Notes: generated from the letters alone by a model not told the origin. A stretch of 64,000 nt of DNA from SZUA-100 sp965248135 (GCA_965248135.1 CBDFIN010000008.1:261278-325277), one strand, 5' to 3'. Positions 37,612 to 46,186 are shown, counted from the stretch's first letter. A program made the numbers and translations.

Positions 37612-38373
37612 TTGCTGGAGCAGCTTGAATTACCGTTGTCTTACAGGCCAATTGAGGCCACAAAACGCATTGGACTGGTAGTGCTATCGACCGATCACAC
37701 CACTGAAATCGAGTTTGCAAGGCAAATATCTCCGCTTGGGGTGGAGATATTCACTAGCAGAGTGGCATTTTCCAACCCGACCACGCCGCAAAGACTGCGC
37801 GCCATGGCGCCCAATATCAACGCCTCGGCTGCTTCCATTTTGCCTGATACTCATCTCGACGTGGTTTATTATGCCTGCACCTCGGGCGCTGTTCATATTG
37901 GTAACCAGAAGATCATCGATGCGGTGCAGGCGGAAAAACCGGACGCGGAAGTAATTACCCCGGTCACCGCCGCAATCGAGGCATTCAAGTTCCTCAATAT
38001 CAAAAATGTCGCCTTGATGACGCCTTATCTTGCCCAGACCAGCGCCGATCTGGCACCCTGCTTTGAACTGGAAGGAGGCGTCAACATCGTGCGCCATTGT
38101 TATCTGGGGCTGGGTGACGACAGGGAGATGGCCAGGCTTGATGCCAATACTCTCACCCGTGCCGCAATCGCCGCCGATCACAGTGATGCAGATGCGATGT
38201 TTATCTCATGCACCGCGCTGCGGGCCGTTGAAGTTGCCGGTGCAATTGAGAAGGAAATCGGCAAACCGGTTATCACCAGCAATCAGGCCGCTATCTGGCA
38301 AACCCTGCGCCTAGTGGGAGTGGAGGGCCCGGCAACCAGAGACAATCGGTTGTTTGCGGCTGATCTTGGATAA
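37612..38373 (+). CDS. EutA-like Asp/Glu racemase or maleate isomerase family protein
   Basis: 253 aa, two-cysteine racemase/arylmalonate decarboxylase/maleate isomerase fold: Cys89 in YACTSGAV and Cys200 in ISCTALRA are the paired catalytic cysteines of the family. The start is TTG at 37612 with GGAAG upstream. The family includes EutA of the ectoine-utilisation operon of rhizobia; the nearby ectoine hydrolase supports that reading. It could equally be a maleate isomerase from another pathway. Confidence 0.75.
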   Translation: MLEQLELPLSYRPIEATKRIGLVVLSTDHTTEIEFARQISPLGVEIFTSRVAFSNPTTPQRLRAMAPNINASAASILPDTHLDVVYYACTSGAVHIGNQKIIDAVQAEKPDAEVITPVTAAIEAFKFLNIKNVALMTPYLAQTSADLAPCFELEGGVNIVRHCYLGLGDDREMARLDANTLTRAAIAADHSDADAMFISCTALRAVEVAGAIEKEIGKPVITSNQAAIWQTLRLVGVEGPATRDNRLFAADLG

Positions 38374-38422
38374 TCTTCCCGGCCCTCATGCGGTGATACT
38401 TGTTGGTTGGCGACTGCGGAAA

Positions 38423-39070
38423 TCAGCATTTTTGCCAGACTGGAAACCAGGATTCCAATTCGGTTGAATCAGCATAGTTTGAATAATCGCCAAAGCTGAT
38501 AGTGCGCATCACATTGGCTGCCATCAGCTCTTCAATCTTGTCGGCAAACCCCGCCGGTTGCCAATAGGTTTTGCGGATTGCCGCAACAAAATATCCGCCA
38601 GGCTTCATTATCCTGAATAACTCGTCCAGGCACCCTGCCCCCACATGGCCATAGGTAAAAGTACCGACGCACACGAGGCCCTGATAGGTCCGGTCGGAAA
38701 TCGCCACAGGAGTGTTCAGATCCGCCTCAATCAAATTGTCGTAAAGCCCGGTTGCGGCGGCCTGTTCAAGCATCTCGGCCGAATAATCAATGCCGTCGAT
38801 CAAACCGTGGCCGAGATTTGCAAGTTGCTTGCCGACCAGCCCGGTACCGGCGCCGACATCAAGAATGCGGTCCGACTTATTGGCCATATTGGCTGTCAAC
38901 AATTTCGCAGCGGTCGCAGGTGACAAATATCCCAGGCCGCTCGTCATGGTTTCATCGTAGGAAACCGCCCAATCGCGGTATAATTCCCTCGTCTCGGATT
39001 CGTCTTTAAGAGCATGGGCGCGTTTCAACAACGCCTCGGGAGATTGTCCGGATATACCGCCTTTTGACAT
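38423..39070 (-). CDS. Class I SAM-dependent methyltransferase
   Basis: 215 aa. The SAM-binding motif I is LDVGAGTGLVGKQLA, followed by IDGIDYSAEMLEQA (acidic motif II) and MKPGGYFVAAIR. The start at 39070 (MSKGGISGQ) has AAAGGGA upstream. It lies antiparallel between the EutA-like and doeA genes. Substrate unknown. Confidence 0.85.
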   Translation of the reverse strand: MSKGGISGQSPEALLKRAHALKDESETRELYRDWAVSYDETMTSGLGYLSPATAAKLLTANMANKSDRILDVGAGTGLVGKQLANLGHGLIDGIDYSAEMLEQAAATGLYDNLIEADLNTPVAISDRTYQGLVCVGTFTYGHVGAGCLDELFRIMKPGGYFVAAIRKTYWQPAGFADKIEELMAANVMRTISFGDYSNYADSTELESWFPVWQKC

Positions 39071-39210
39071 TTGATCCCTTTCACCTTCTGCCCTATTGCA
39101 ATTGACATCCACCGGGTGAAGATTGCATGGCTAAGCGATTGTGCAAAGCTGGAAAGTAACAAGCATATTGGCAACTTGCCCAATCAGGGCAACAACGCGC
39201 AGGACCACAA

Positions 39211-40404
39211 ATGAACCGGACAACCGAAAAATCGCGGCTCAATTTCACCATGCAGGAATATGCTGCACGGCTTACAAAAACCCAAAAAGCGATGGCGGCA
39301 GCCGAACTCGACACCCTGGTCGTTGTCGATCCTTCCAATATGCACTGGTTGACCGGTTATGACGGCTGGTCGTTTTATGTCCACCAATGCGTGATCGTGC
39401 CGCAAAGCGGCGATCCGGTATGGTTTGGCCGCGGCATAGACGCCAATGGAGCAAGGTTTCGAAGCTGGCTTGGTGAAAACAACATCGTCGATTACCCCGA
39501 CCACTATGTCATGAGCACCGAACGCCATGCGATGGAATTTCTTGCCGGTGTTATGGCAACGCGCGGTCTCGACAAGGGCGTTATCGGTGTCGAGATGGAC
39601 AATTATTATTATTCCGCCGCAGCCCACGCATCGCTTGTCAGCAATCTACCCGACGCACAGTTGAAGGATTGCCGCAGTCTGGTCAATTGGCAGCGGGCAG
39701 TGAAATCACCACAGGAACTCGACTACATGCGCAAGGCCGGCAAGATTGTCGAGGCCATGCATGCACGCATTCGCCAGACCGTTCGTCCGGGCCTGCCAAA
39801 AAATGAGCTGGTGGCGCAAATTTACGATGCGAGCCTGTGCGGTGTTGAGGGTATTGGCGGCGACTATCCGGCCATTGTGCCCCTGTTACCTTCAGGAGCC
39901 GAAGCCTCGGCCTGCCATCTAACCTGGGATGAGCGGCCAATGCAGCAGGGCGAAGGGACCTTCTTTGAAATTGCCGGCTGCCACCGGCGCTATCACTGCC
40001 CGCTTTCACGCACGATCCATATTGGCAAGCCGGAGCAGAAATTTCTCGATGCTGAAAAGGCGGTGATCGAAGGACTTGAAGCCGGGCTTGAAAGGGCCAT
40101 TCCGGGCAATACTTGCGAAGATATAGCCAACGCCCTTTATGGTGTTTTGAAAAAATACGACATAACCAAAGATGGCCGTACCGGCTATCCGATCGGCCTT
40201 TCTTATCCACCGGACTGGGGTGAGCGCACCATGAGCCTGCGACCTGGCGACCGCACTGTGTTAGAAGCCGGCATGACCTTCCACTTCATGCCTGGCCTTT
40301 GGCAAGATGGTTGGGGACTGGAAATAACCGAGAGTGTTGTAATCGGTGAACGCGGGGCAACTTGTCTAAGTAATGTGCCAAGAGAGATTTTTGTGATTGA
40401 GTGA
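39211..40404 (+). CDS. doeA: Ectoine hydrolase DoeA (EutD)
   Basis: 397 aa, M24 aminopeptidase-P/creatinase fold. It opens the ectoine ring to N-alpha-acetyl-2,4-diaminobutyrate. Stretches that mark DoeA are DPSNMHWLTGYDGWSFYVHQ, EMDNYYYSAAAH, GGDYPAIVPLLPSG, YPIGLSYPPDWGERTMSLR and FHFMPGLWQDGWGLEITES. The other usual partners (doeB, doeC, doeD, eutB, eutC) are not in the window; only the EutA-like gene is close. This points to use of the compatible solute ectoine as a nutrient. Confidence 0.9.
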   Translation: MNRTTEKSRLNFTMQEYAARLTKTQKAMAAAELDTLVVVDPSNMHWLTGYDGWSFYVHQCVIVPQSGDPVWFGRGIDANGARFRSWLGENNIVDYPDHYVMSTERHAMEFLAGVMATRGLDKGVIGVEMDNYYYSAAAHASLVSNLPDAQLKDCRSLVNWQRAVKSPQELDYMRKAGKIVEAMHARIRQTVRPGLPKNELVAQIYDASLCGVEGIGGDYPAIVPLLPSGAEASACHLTWDERPMQQGEGTFFEIAGCHRRYHCPLSRTIHIGKPEQKFLDAEKAVIEGLEAGLERAIPGNTCEDIANALYGVLKKYDITKDGRTGYPIGLSYPPDWGERTMSLRPGDRTVLEAGMTFHFMPGLWQDGWGLEITESVVIGERGATCLSNVPREIFVIE

Positions 40405-40462
40405 CGTGTCGCGGCGGGTTTGGATGGATTTTTGCTTGTCATGGCAAGAGGGCTATCGGCAC

Positions 40463-40870
40463 TCAAATCTCCGCAAAAATTTCCAGCAAATTGCCATCCG
40501 GATCGCGAAAGAACAGCGTGCGATGGCCGAAGTCCCGATCAGTGGGTGGTGAAAGCACCGCCACATTCTTGCGCTCAAGCTCATCGGCGCACTGATCGAC
40601 TTCAAGCACCGAAACCTTGAAGGCAAGTTGCAGCGCTGCGGTACCTTGCGGCGCCGGAACATCCGATGCGGTGAGCCCGGGGTTAGAAAGGGCCAATGTG
40701 TTGGCACCAATTTTATACTCGATCCAGTTGGGCGAAAGCGCACGCAACAATGGGAAACCAAGAATGGCCTCATAAAAATGCCGCATGGCTTGCATGTCGC
40801 GGACGATTATTACCGTATAGTCTATCGCCTGAATGGCCCTGAAAGGCGAGCCGGCGTGTGAGCTGGGCAT
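40463..40870 (-). CDS. VOC (glyoxalase/bleomycin resistance) family protein
   Basis: 135 aa, single beta-alpha-beta-beta-beta pair: IDYTVIIVRDMQAMRHFYEAI at the N-terminus and FFRDPDGNLLEIFAEI at the C-terminus. Metal-dependent dioxygenase, lyase or binding protein; substrate unknown. The start at 40870 has AGGAG 7-8 bp upstream, and this ribosome site is partly made of the CTAG end of the adjacent palindrome (40880-40956). Convergent with doeA. Confidence 0.85.
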   Translation of the reverse strand: MPSSHAGSPFRAIQAIDYTVIIVRDMQAMRHFYEAILGFPLLRALSPNWIEYKIGANTLALSNPGLTASDVPAPQGTAALQLAFKVSVLEVDQCADELERKNVAVLSPPTDRDFGHRTLFFRDPDGNLLEIFAEI

Positions 40871-40879
40871 ATGTGTCTC

Positions 40880-40956
40880 CTAGTGGTTCTGTGCCAACAT
40901 TTGCATCCGCCTGCAGCACCCTTATTTACAAATGTTGGAATCAAAAGAACCACTAG
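40880..40956. repeat. CTAG-bounded bulged palindrome A1 (77 bp)
   Basis: CTAGTGGTTCT-gtg-CCAACATTTG on the left; the right arm reverse-complements to CTAGTGGTTCT-tttgatt-CCAACATTTG, so the right arm has 4 extra bases. The loop is about 25 nt. Its sequence matches element B2 in inverted orientation. Confidence 0.8.
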
Positions 40957-40969
40957 CAAGATATTGAAT

Positions 40970-41048
40970 CTAGTGGAATTTTCGAATTTGACATTTGAAA
41001 ATGAACGAAGCTGCAAGTGGGTACCAAATGTCAAATTCATTCCACTAG
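40970..41048. repeat. CTAG-bounded bulged palindrome A2 (79 bp)
   Basis: The left arm CTAGTGGAA-ttttc-GAATTTGACATTTG faces a right arm CTAGTGGAA-t-GAATTTGACATTTG (reverse complement): 4 extra bases, on the left arm. Separated from A1 by the 13-bp spacer CAAGATATTGAAT. Different arm sequence from A1, same plan. Confidence 0.8.
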
Positions 41049-41374
41049 ACGCCGAGATTTTTGGCAACACCTATACAGATCCGCGTTGTAACTATAAATG
41101 AGCTCTTTATCCGATTGCAGTTTTGGCATTAATCTATGAATAATTGCAATACCTCGGGTTACAGCCGCTGCTGCACCGGGTTGCCCCGATTGCTGGTTCC
41201 ACCCCCCCATATGTGGCGATATTTTCCTATGTCGAACAACCCGACATGGTCGCCACGCCAGAACGCTGCAAACAATTATATGGCCGGGTTTTGCCGGTGC
41301 ACTATGAACGGGCCGGCCGGCGCAACGACGGCTATATCGGCTAGTTTTTTTGCCTCACGGGGCTGCAGCCGATT
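41049..41374 (+). other. Intergenic region with an unidentified C-terminal gene fragment
   Basis: An open frame ending at the stop 41342-41344 reads PPYVAIFSYVEQPDMVATPE and on to YGRVLPVHYERAGRRNDGYIG. It looks like the C-terminal end of a real protein (balanced composition, no low complexity), but I cannot name the family. No plausible start or upstream part is present; it follows element A2 directly and may be a gene tail left by rearrangement. Confidence 0.35.
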
Positions 41375-41526
41375 ATCCCAACTGCAACAAAGATCAACCT
41401 GTGCAATCGTCATCCGCGACTTGATCGGCGGAACTTGCGCAGAACAGTTCGACTTGTGGCTCAAGGTTGGCCGGGGCCAATGACGCTCGGTTTTTTTGGT
41501 GGCACGAGATCAACTGCGTCTGGTAT
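41375..41526. repeat. BIME-like dispersed repeat, copy 3 (152 bp)
   Basis: Same orientation as copy 2: ATCCCAACTGCAACAAAGAT at the left, CTGCGTCTGGTAT at the right, with degraded hairpins (GTCATCCGCGACTTGATCGG and GGTTGGCCGGGGCCAATGACG). Its last base is the first base of the arginine-kinase-like stop codon, so the element abuts that gene's 3' end exactly. Confidence 0.8.
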
Positions 41527-42629
41527 TAGCCCTTGTTTTCTTCCGCCATCAACGCCGCGATGCCCTTATAGAGAGCCACGACGATTTGTGCTTCGGTGAT
41601 GCAGAATCTCGCTCCAGGTGATATATCGACCGTACCATCCGCCCCGATTGGCGTGTGCTCACCACCTATGCCCCGCACCGAAAGGCCCAGCGGCTTGGCA
41701 ATCGCCTTTGCCTTGGTGTCTGTTCCGTCCTTGGTCAGGTTCGGCAAGGCGATATGGAGCGATGCGCGCATTGCCGTGCCCAGGTTGGTCGGGCAGGACG
41801 TGACAACGCCATAATTTGGTGAATAGGCAAAAGCGACACCCTCAATCATTTCGACGATATCAAGGGTTGATTTCAACCGGTCGAAAACCTCGTTCAGCAG
41901 GGTACCGCGCTGCATGCACATAATGCGCAGGTGATCCTCTTCGCCCACCCAAATAATGATCTCATTGTCGGCCGAGACATAACACCCACGGCCAAACGGC
42001 CAGTCTGACGCAATGCCCGCAGCGCTTAGATAGCGATCCTTATCCATATTTTTGAACATGATATGCGCATCCACCAGTTGCTGGTAGGCCGGATCGTCGA
42101 TGAAATTGGCATTGCCCGGTGTCAGCGAATAATAGCGACCGCCATAATCCGGCTTTTCGATCAACCGCTCGAACACCGCCATCATCTTGTTCTCGAGCGC
42201 GATTCGGTCTTTTTTGCTCATGCTGCCCGGCAACGGAAAGTCGCTTAGATTGCGCCCCACCCGCACCCGCATCGACAGCGCCGGCAAGCCCAGTTTTGCC
42301 AGGTCCAGCACGCCGTCTGGCGGCAGATCTTCGATGCTTTGAAGGTTCCAATCGTTGATATGGCGCGCGCCTTCAGAAACCTTATGGTAACGAGCCAGCA
42401 CTTTGGCAAAGAATGGCCTGAAGGTGTCATAATCAAAGGGCTGACAGGCATAGCAACCCATCTGGCTGTCGGGGTTCTCGATGCCGGAATTGATACATTT
42501 CAGCAACCGGATCTGTTGACCCTGCGAAAGCGCTGCAAAATAGTCCGGATCGAAACTCTGGATTGCGATATTTTCCGGCCAGCGGGCTTTCAGTCTTTCA
42601 ATTTTTGCTGGAATATCTGATTGGGCCAC
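41526..42629 (-). CDS. Phosphagen kinase (arginine kinase-like ATP:guanidino phosphotransferase)
   Basis: 367 aa, full length with both domains of the arginine/creatine kinase family. N-domain: guanidino-specificity region NSGIENPDSQMGCYA at 47-61. C-domain: RVRVGRNL 121-128, SDWPFGRGCYVSADN 208-222, GEEDHLRI 229-236 (substrate-binding Glu), the active-site Cys279 in SCPTNLGTAMRAS, and GEHT 323-326 (the second substrate-binding Glu324 on the mobile loop). The bacterial protein-arginine kinase McsB lacks the N-domain and has a different loop there, so this is the small-molecule type, which buffers ATP through phosphoarginine. Such genes are known from only scattered bacteria. It is followed by repeat copy 3; ilvH lies 64 bp upstream on the same strand. 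Confidence 0.93.
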   Translation of the reverse strand: MAQSDIPAKIERLKARWPENIAIQSFDPDYFAALSQGQQIRLLKCINSGIENPDSQMGCYACQPFDYDTFRPFFAKVLARYHKVSEGARHINDWNLQSIEDLPPDGVLDLAKLGLPALSMRVRVGRNLSDFPLPGSMSKKDRIALENKMMAVFERLIEKPDYGGRYYSLTPGNANFIDDPAYQQLVDAHIMFKNMDKDRYLSAAGIASDWPFGRGCYVSADNEIIIWVGEEDHLRIMCMQRGTLLNEVFDRLKSTLDIVEMIEGVAFAYSPNYGVVTSCPTNLGTAMRASLHIALPNLTKDGTDTKAKAIAKPLGLSVRGIGGEHTPIGADGTVDISPGARFCITEAQIVVALYKGIAALMAEENKG

Positions 42630-42693
42630 GGGTCTATCCTTTTCGCAGGGCTATAGCTCAGCAGTAAACCATATCCTTAATCGAATTGCAGCC

Positions 42694-43266
42694 TCACATG
42701 CCCTGCGGACCGCGGTTCATGGCGGCAATACCGGTACGGCAAACCCCCACCAGCCCAAGCGGCTGCATGATGGTGATAAACTGCTCGATTTTCGATGTCC
42801 GCCCGGTGATCTCAAAGACGAAATGTTCGGTGTTGGCGTCGATCACCTGGGCGCGAAATGCCTCCGCCAATCGCAACGCTTCGACCCGGTGCTCGCCGGT
42901 TCCAGCCACCTTGATCATCGCAAGTTCGCGTTCCAGCGGTTTTTCGTGACCATGGGCGAAAGCATAAATAGACAGATCAAGCACCTTGTGCACCGGCACC
43001 ATGCGCTCAAGCTGTGCCTTGATCTGTTCAAGCACATGCGGGGTTCCGGTGGTGACAATGGTGATGCGCGAAATATGATTTTCGTGCTGGGTCTCGGAAA
43101 CCGTCAAACTGTCAATATTATAGCCTCGGCCGGAAAACAGTCCTATCACCCGGGCAAGTACGCCCGGCTCGTTATCGACGAGAATGGAAAGTGTATGGGT
43201 TTCCGGTGTTTCGGTTTCCTTGGCAATGAAATAAGCCGAGCCGGTTGGAAGATGTTGCGCGTTCAT
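42694..43266 (-). CDS. ilvH: Acetolactate synthase small (regulatory) subunit
   Basis: 190 aa. The N-terminal ACT domain (HTLSILVDNEPGVLARVIGL) binds valine for feedback control; YNIDSLTVSETQHENHISRIT is typical. Its ATG overlaps the stop of the EamA transporter gene (ATGA), and that gene separates it from ilvI. Confidence 0.96.
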   Translation of the reverse strand: MNAQHLPTGSAYFIAKETETPETHTLSILVDNEPGVLARVIGLFSGRGYNIDSLTVSETQHENHISRITIVTTGTPHVLEQIKAQLERMVPVHKVLDLSIYAFAHGHEKPLERELAMIKVAGTGEHRVEALRLAEAFRAQVIDANTEHFVFEITGRTSKIEQFITIMQPLGLVGVCRTGIAAMNRGPQGM

Positions 43267-44192
43267 GGTTTTGCCTTCCCCGTGTCAGGGTTCTTATGTT
43301 TGAAGTTTCTTGAAACATTGGTATTGATGCGGGCAAGTGCTACACCTGCCAAAATGAGCGCCAGCGAAATAGCCGCATCGGCGGAAAGGCGTTCGGACAA
43401 AAATAATACCCCCCACAAGACCCCGAAAACCGGCACCAGAAAATTTATCTGGCTGAGAAACGATGCCCCTTGCCGAGCCACTATTGCAAATATCATCAAG
43501 GTGCCAATTGCTGACGGAAATATGCCCAGCACAATGACAACGACGACCGCCTCATATGATGGGCGCAATGCCCAGGGTTGGTCATAGACCAGCGCAAATG
43601 GCACAACCACAACCAATGACACCGCCATCAAGGCGGTGGCCATGGCCCGGCGTGGATGGCCAATTAGCTGCTTGGTGACAATTGCACTGACACCGTAACA
43701 GACTGCTGCAAGCGCAATGGCATATTGACGGATCGTATCCTCGCCAAGACTGGTGAACTTGTCGAAGCCGATCAGCACGATGACCCCGAATATACCGAAC
43801 ACCACACCGAGTAATTTCCAGACATTGAGTTTTTCATCTCTGGTAAACACGTGGGCAAGAAGAATGGTGGCAAGCGGCATGGTCGCCATTAAAATAGCGG
43901 TCAGCCCCGCATCCACCCGTTGTTGACCCCATGTTATCAGCCACCAGGGTATGACATTGCCGAACATGGCTGCGACGAATATCCACCCCCAGATTTGCCT
44001 CCCTTGCGGAAAATGCTGGCCAATCTGCTTCATAATTATCCAAAGCATCAGGGTTGCAACCAACAGCCGTGCCGCGACAAACGTCAGCACCGGTATTTCA
44101 CCGACACTCAATTTGATCAGTAAAAAACTTGCACCGAATATGGCTGAAAGGGTTATCAGCAACACATAGTCGGTGGGGCGGATGGTGCTCAT
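43263..44192 (-). CDS. EamA/DMT superfamily transporter, inserted between ilvI and ilvH
   Basis: 309 aa, ten hydrophobic segments in two EamA repeats (LLITLSAIFGASFLLIKLS in the first; FLSQINFLVPVFGVLWGVLF near the end of the second). It starts 28 bp after the ilvI stop and overlaps ilvH by 4 bp, so it is co-transcribed with branched-chain amino acid synthesis. Export of an amino acid or a keto-acid overflow product is a reasonable inference. Start at 44192 chosen for the conserved membrane topology. Confidence 0.85.
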   Translation of the reverse strand: MSTIRPTDYVLLITLSAIFGASFLLIKLSVGEIPVLTFVAARLLVATLMLWIIMKQIGQHFPQGRQIWGWIFVAAMFGNVIPWWLITWGQQRVDAGLTAILMATMPLATILLAHVFTRDEKLNVWKLLGVVFGIFGVIVLIGFDKFTSLGEDTIRQYAIALAAVCYGVSAIVTKQLIGHPRRAMATALMAVSLVVVVPFALVYDQPWALRPSYEAVVVVIVLGIFPSAIGTLMIFAIVARQGASFLSQINFLVPVFGVLWGVLFLSERLSADAAISLALILAGVALARINTNVSRNFKHKNPDTGKAKP

Positions 44193-44220
44193 TTGCTTCC
44201 CGCACGGCTGGACAGTGTCA

Positions 44221-45993
44221 TTAGACCAATACCTTGCCTTCCTCGTCGATGGCTGAACTGATCGCCTCGTCCGTTGCTTCGTTTGGCAACAGCATCTCAT
44301 TATGTGCCTTGCCGGAGGGGATCATCGGGAAGCAATTGGCAAGTGAGGCCACCCGGCAATCGACGATCACCGGTCCGTCGGTCTCGATCATTTCCATGAT
44401 GGTGTCATCAAGTTCGCCCGGTTTTCGGCAGCGGATGCCGTGGCCGCCATAGGCCTCGGCCAGTTTGACAAAATCGGGCATGGCTTCCACATAGGAGTGC
44501 GAGAGCCGGTTTCCGTGCAATAATTGCTGCCATTGACGCACCATGCCCATATACTCATTGTTGAGAATAAACACTTTGATCGGCGCATTGTGCTGGATGG
44601 CTGACGACAGCTCCTGAATGCACATCTGTATCGAAGCGTCTCCGGCGATATCGATCACCAGCGCATCTGGATGGGCAATCTGAACGCCAAACGCCGCCGG
44701 CAGTCCATAGCCCATGGTGCCAAGGCCACCGCTGGTCATGAACCTGTTGGGCTGGTCAAAATCAAAAAACTGTGCCGTCCACATCTGATGTTGACCAACT
44801 TCGGTGGTGATAAAGACGTCGCGGCCTTTTGTCAGCACATTTAGCCGCTCAATGGCATATTGCGGCATGATAACATCGGCAGATTTGCGATAGGAAAGCG
44901 ACCGGCGCTGGCGCCAGATATCAATCTGCGCCCACCACTTTTTCAACGCATCGGCATTGCTTTTGCTGGAATGCGCCCGCCACAGCCGCACCATGTCCTC
45001 CAGCACATGGGCGACATCTCCAATGATCGGCACCTCAACCCGGACAATTTTGTTAATCGAAGACGGGTCAATATCAATATGGATCTTGGTGGAATTGGGC
45101 GAAAATGCATCGATCCGGCCGGTAATGCGGTCATCGAAACGCGCCCCCACGCACAGCATAACATCGCAATCATGCATCACCATGTTTGCCTCATAGGTGC
45201 CGTGCATACCGAGCATGCCCAGCCAATTCTTGCCGCTTGCCGGATAGGCGCCAAGACCCGTCAAAGTCGAGGTAACCGGGGCACCGGTCAAATCGGCCAG
45301 TTGACCCAGCAACTGGCTCGCCAGCGGCCCGGAATTGACGACGCCGCCGCCTGAATAGATGACCGGTTTCTTGGCCCCTGCCAAGAGCTTGACCGCCTGC
45401 AATATTTTGTCGGCATCACCGGTAACTTTGGGATTATAGGTCTTGTGTTCGGCCGTATTTGGGCCACGATAGGTGCCAATTGCGAATTGAACGTCCTTGG
45501 GAATGTCGACAACAACCGGGCCGGGACGACCGGACTTTGCCACATAGAACGCCTCATGCAGGACTTCCGCCAGTTTGTTGACGTCTTTAACCAGCCAGTT
45601 GTGTTTGGTGCAGGGCCGGGTGATGCCAACGGTATCGCATTCCTGAAAGGCGTCCGTGCCAATCAACGCTGTCGGCACCTGTCCGGTAATGCAGACCAGC
45701 GGAATGGAATCCATCAAGGCATCTTGAAGGGCGGTCACCGCGTTAGTCGCACCTGGACCGGACGTCACCAGCATGACACCCGTCTTGCCAGTGGAGCGGG
45801 CATAGCCTTCTGCCGCATGGCCGGCGCCCTGTTCGTGCCGCACCAGTATATGGCGAATATCCTCCTGCTGGTGGAGTTCGTCATAAATCGGCAGGACGGT
45901 GCCACCGGGATACCCAAAAATATCTGTGACACCATTATCTTTCAGCGCCCGCAAAACCATCTCGGCGCCTGTCATTTCCTCTGCTTTGGTCAT
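44221..45993 (-). CDS. ilvI: Acetolactate synthase large subunit
   Basis: 590 aa thiamine-diphosphate enzyme: condenses two pyruvates (valine/leucine) or pyruvate with 2-oxobutyrate (isoleucine). Conserved GYPGGTVLPIYDEL at the N-terminus with the catalytic Glu in VRHEQGAGHAAEGYAR, FAD-binding middle domain, ThDP motif GDASIQMCIQELSSA then NNEYMGMVRQWQ. I prefer ATG 45993 (GGGAC upstream); an in-frame ATG at 46038 lies against the attenuator stem and has no ribosome site. Controlled by the leader at 46051-46162. Confidence 0.95.
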   Translation of the reverse strand: MTKAEEMTGAEMVLRALKDNGVTDIFGYPGGTVLPIYDELHQQEDIRHILVRHEQGAGHAAEGYARSTGKTGVMLVTSGPGATNAVTALQDALMDSIPLVCITGQVPTALIGTDAFQECDTVGITRPCTKHNWLVKDVNKLAEVLHEAFYVAKSGRPGPVVVDIPKDVQFAIGTYRGPNTAEHKTYNPKVTGDADKILQAVKLLAGAKKPVIYSGGGVVNSGPLASQLLGQLADLTGAPVTSTLTGLGAYPASGKNWLGMLGMHGTYEANMVMHDCDVMLCVGARFDDRITGRIDAFSPNSTKIHIDIDPSSINKIVRVEVPIIGDVAHVLEDMVRLWRAHSSKSNADALKKWWAQIDIWRQRRSLSYRKSADVIMPQYAIERLNVLTKGRDVFITTEVGQHQMWTAQFFDFDQPNRFMTSGGLGTMGYGLPAAFGVQIAHPDALVIDIAGDASIQMCIQELSSAIQHNAPIKVFILNNEYMGMVRQWQQLLHGNRLSHSYVEAMPDFVKLAEAYGGHGIRCRKPGELDDTIMEMIETDGPVIVDCRVASLANCFPMIPSGKAHNEMLLPNEATDEAISSAIDEEGKVLV

Positions 45994-46050
45994 CCCTAGT
46001 CCCGTTTGTATTGTATGATCGGTTGATTGTTTTGCCATTGCGGTTGAAAC

Positions 46051-46090
46051 CGCACATTAAAAAAGGCCCCCTAAGGAGCCTCAATGTGCG
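46051..46090 (-). terminator. ilv attenuator: terminator with flanking stem
   Basis: On the minus strand AGGCTCC-TTA-GGGGGCCT followed by TTTTTT (46059-46081) is an intrinsic terminator. Its flanks, AATGTGCG (46083-46090) and CGCACATT (46051-46058), also pair perfectly, extending the structure. A further palindrome GCGGTTTCAACCGC is at 46041-46054, overlapping it and able to compete. Confidence 0.85.
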
Positions 46091-46117
46091 CTATCATTCA
46101 CGAAGGACGGCAAACCC

Positions 46118-46162
46118 TCACGCCAGCGCACACCTCACCACTACAAGAATTTCAGTTTTCAT
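46118..46162 (-). CDS. ilv operon leader peptide (14 aa, Ile-Leu-Val-Val-Val)
   Basis: Reads MKTEILVVVRCALA and stop. Five consecutive codons for branched-chain amino acids (ATT CTT GTA GTG GTG) are what an attenuation leader for ilv genes needs: shortage of charged Ile/Leu/Val tRNA stalls the ribosome and lets the terminator at 46059-46081 fail. GGAG lies 8 bp upstream of the ATG. It lies 18 bp downstream of the predicted transcription start. Confidence 0.85.
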   Translation of the reverse strand: MKTEILVVVRCALA

Positions 46163-46186
46163 CACAATTCTCCAACTTCGAGCGCG

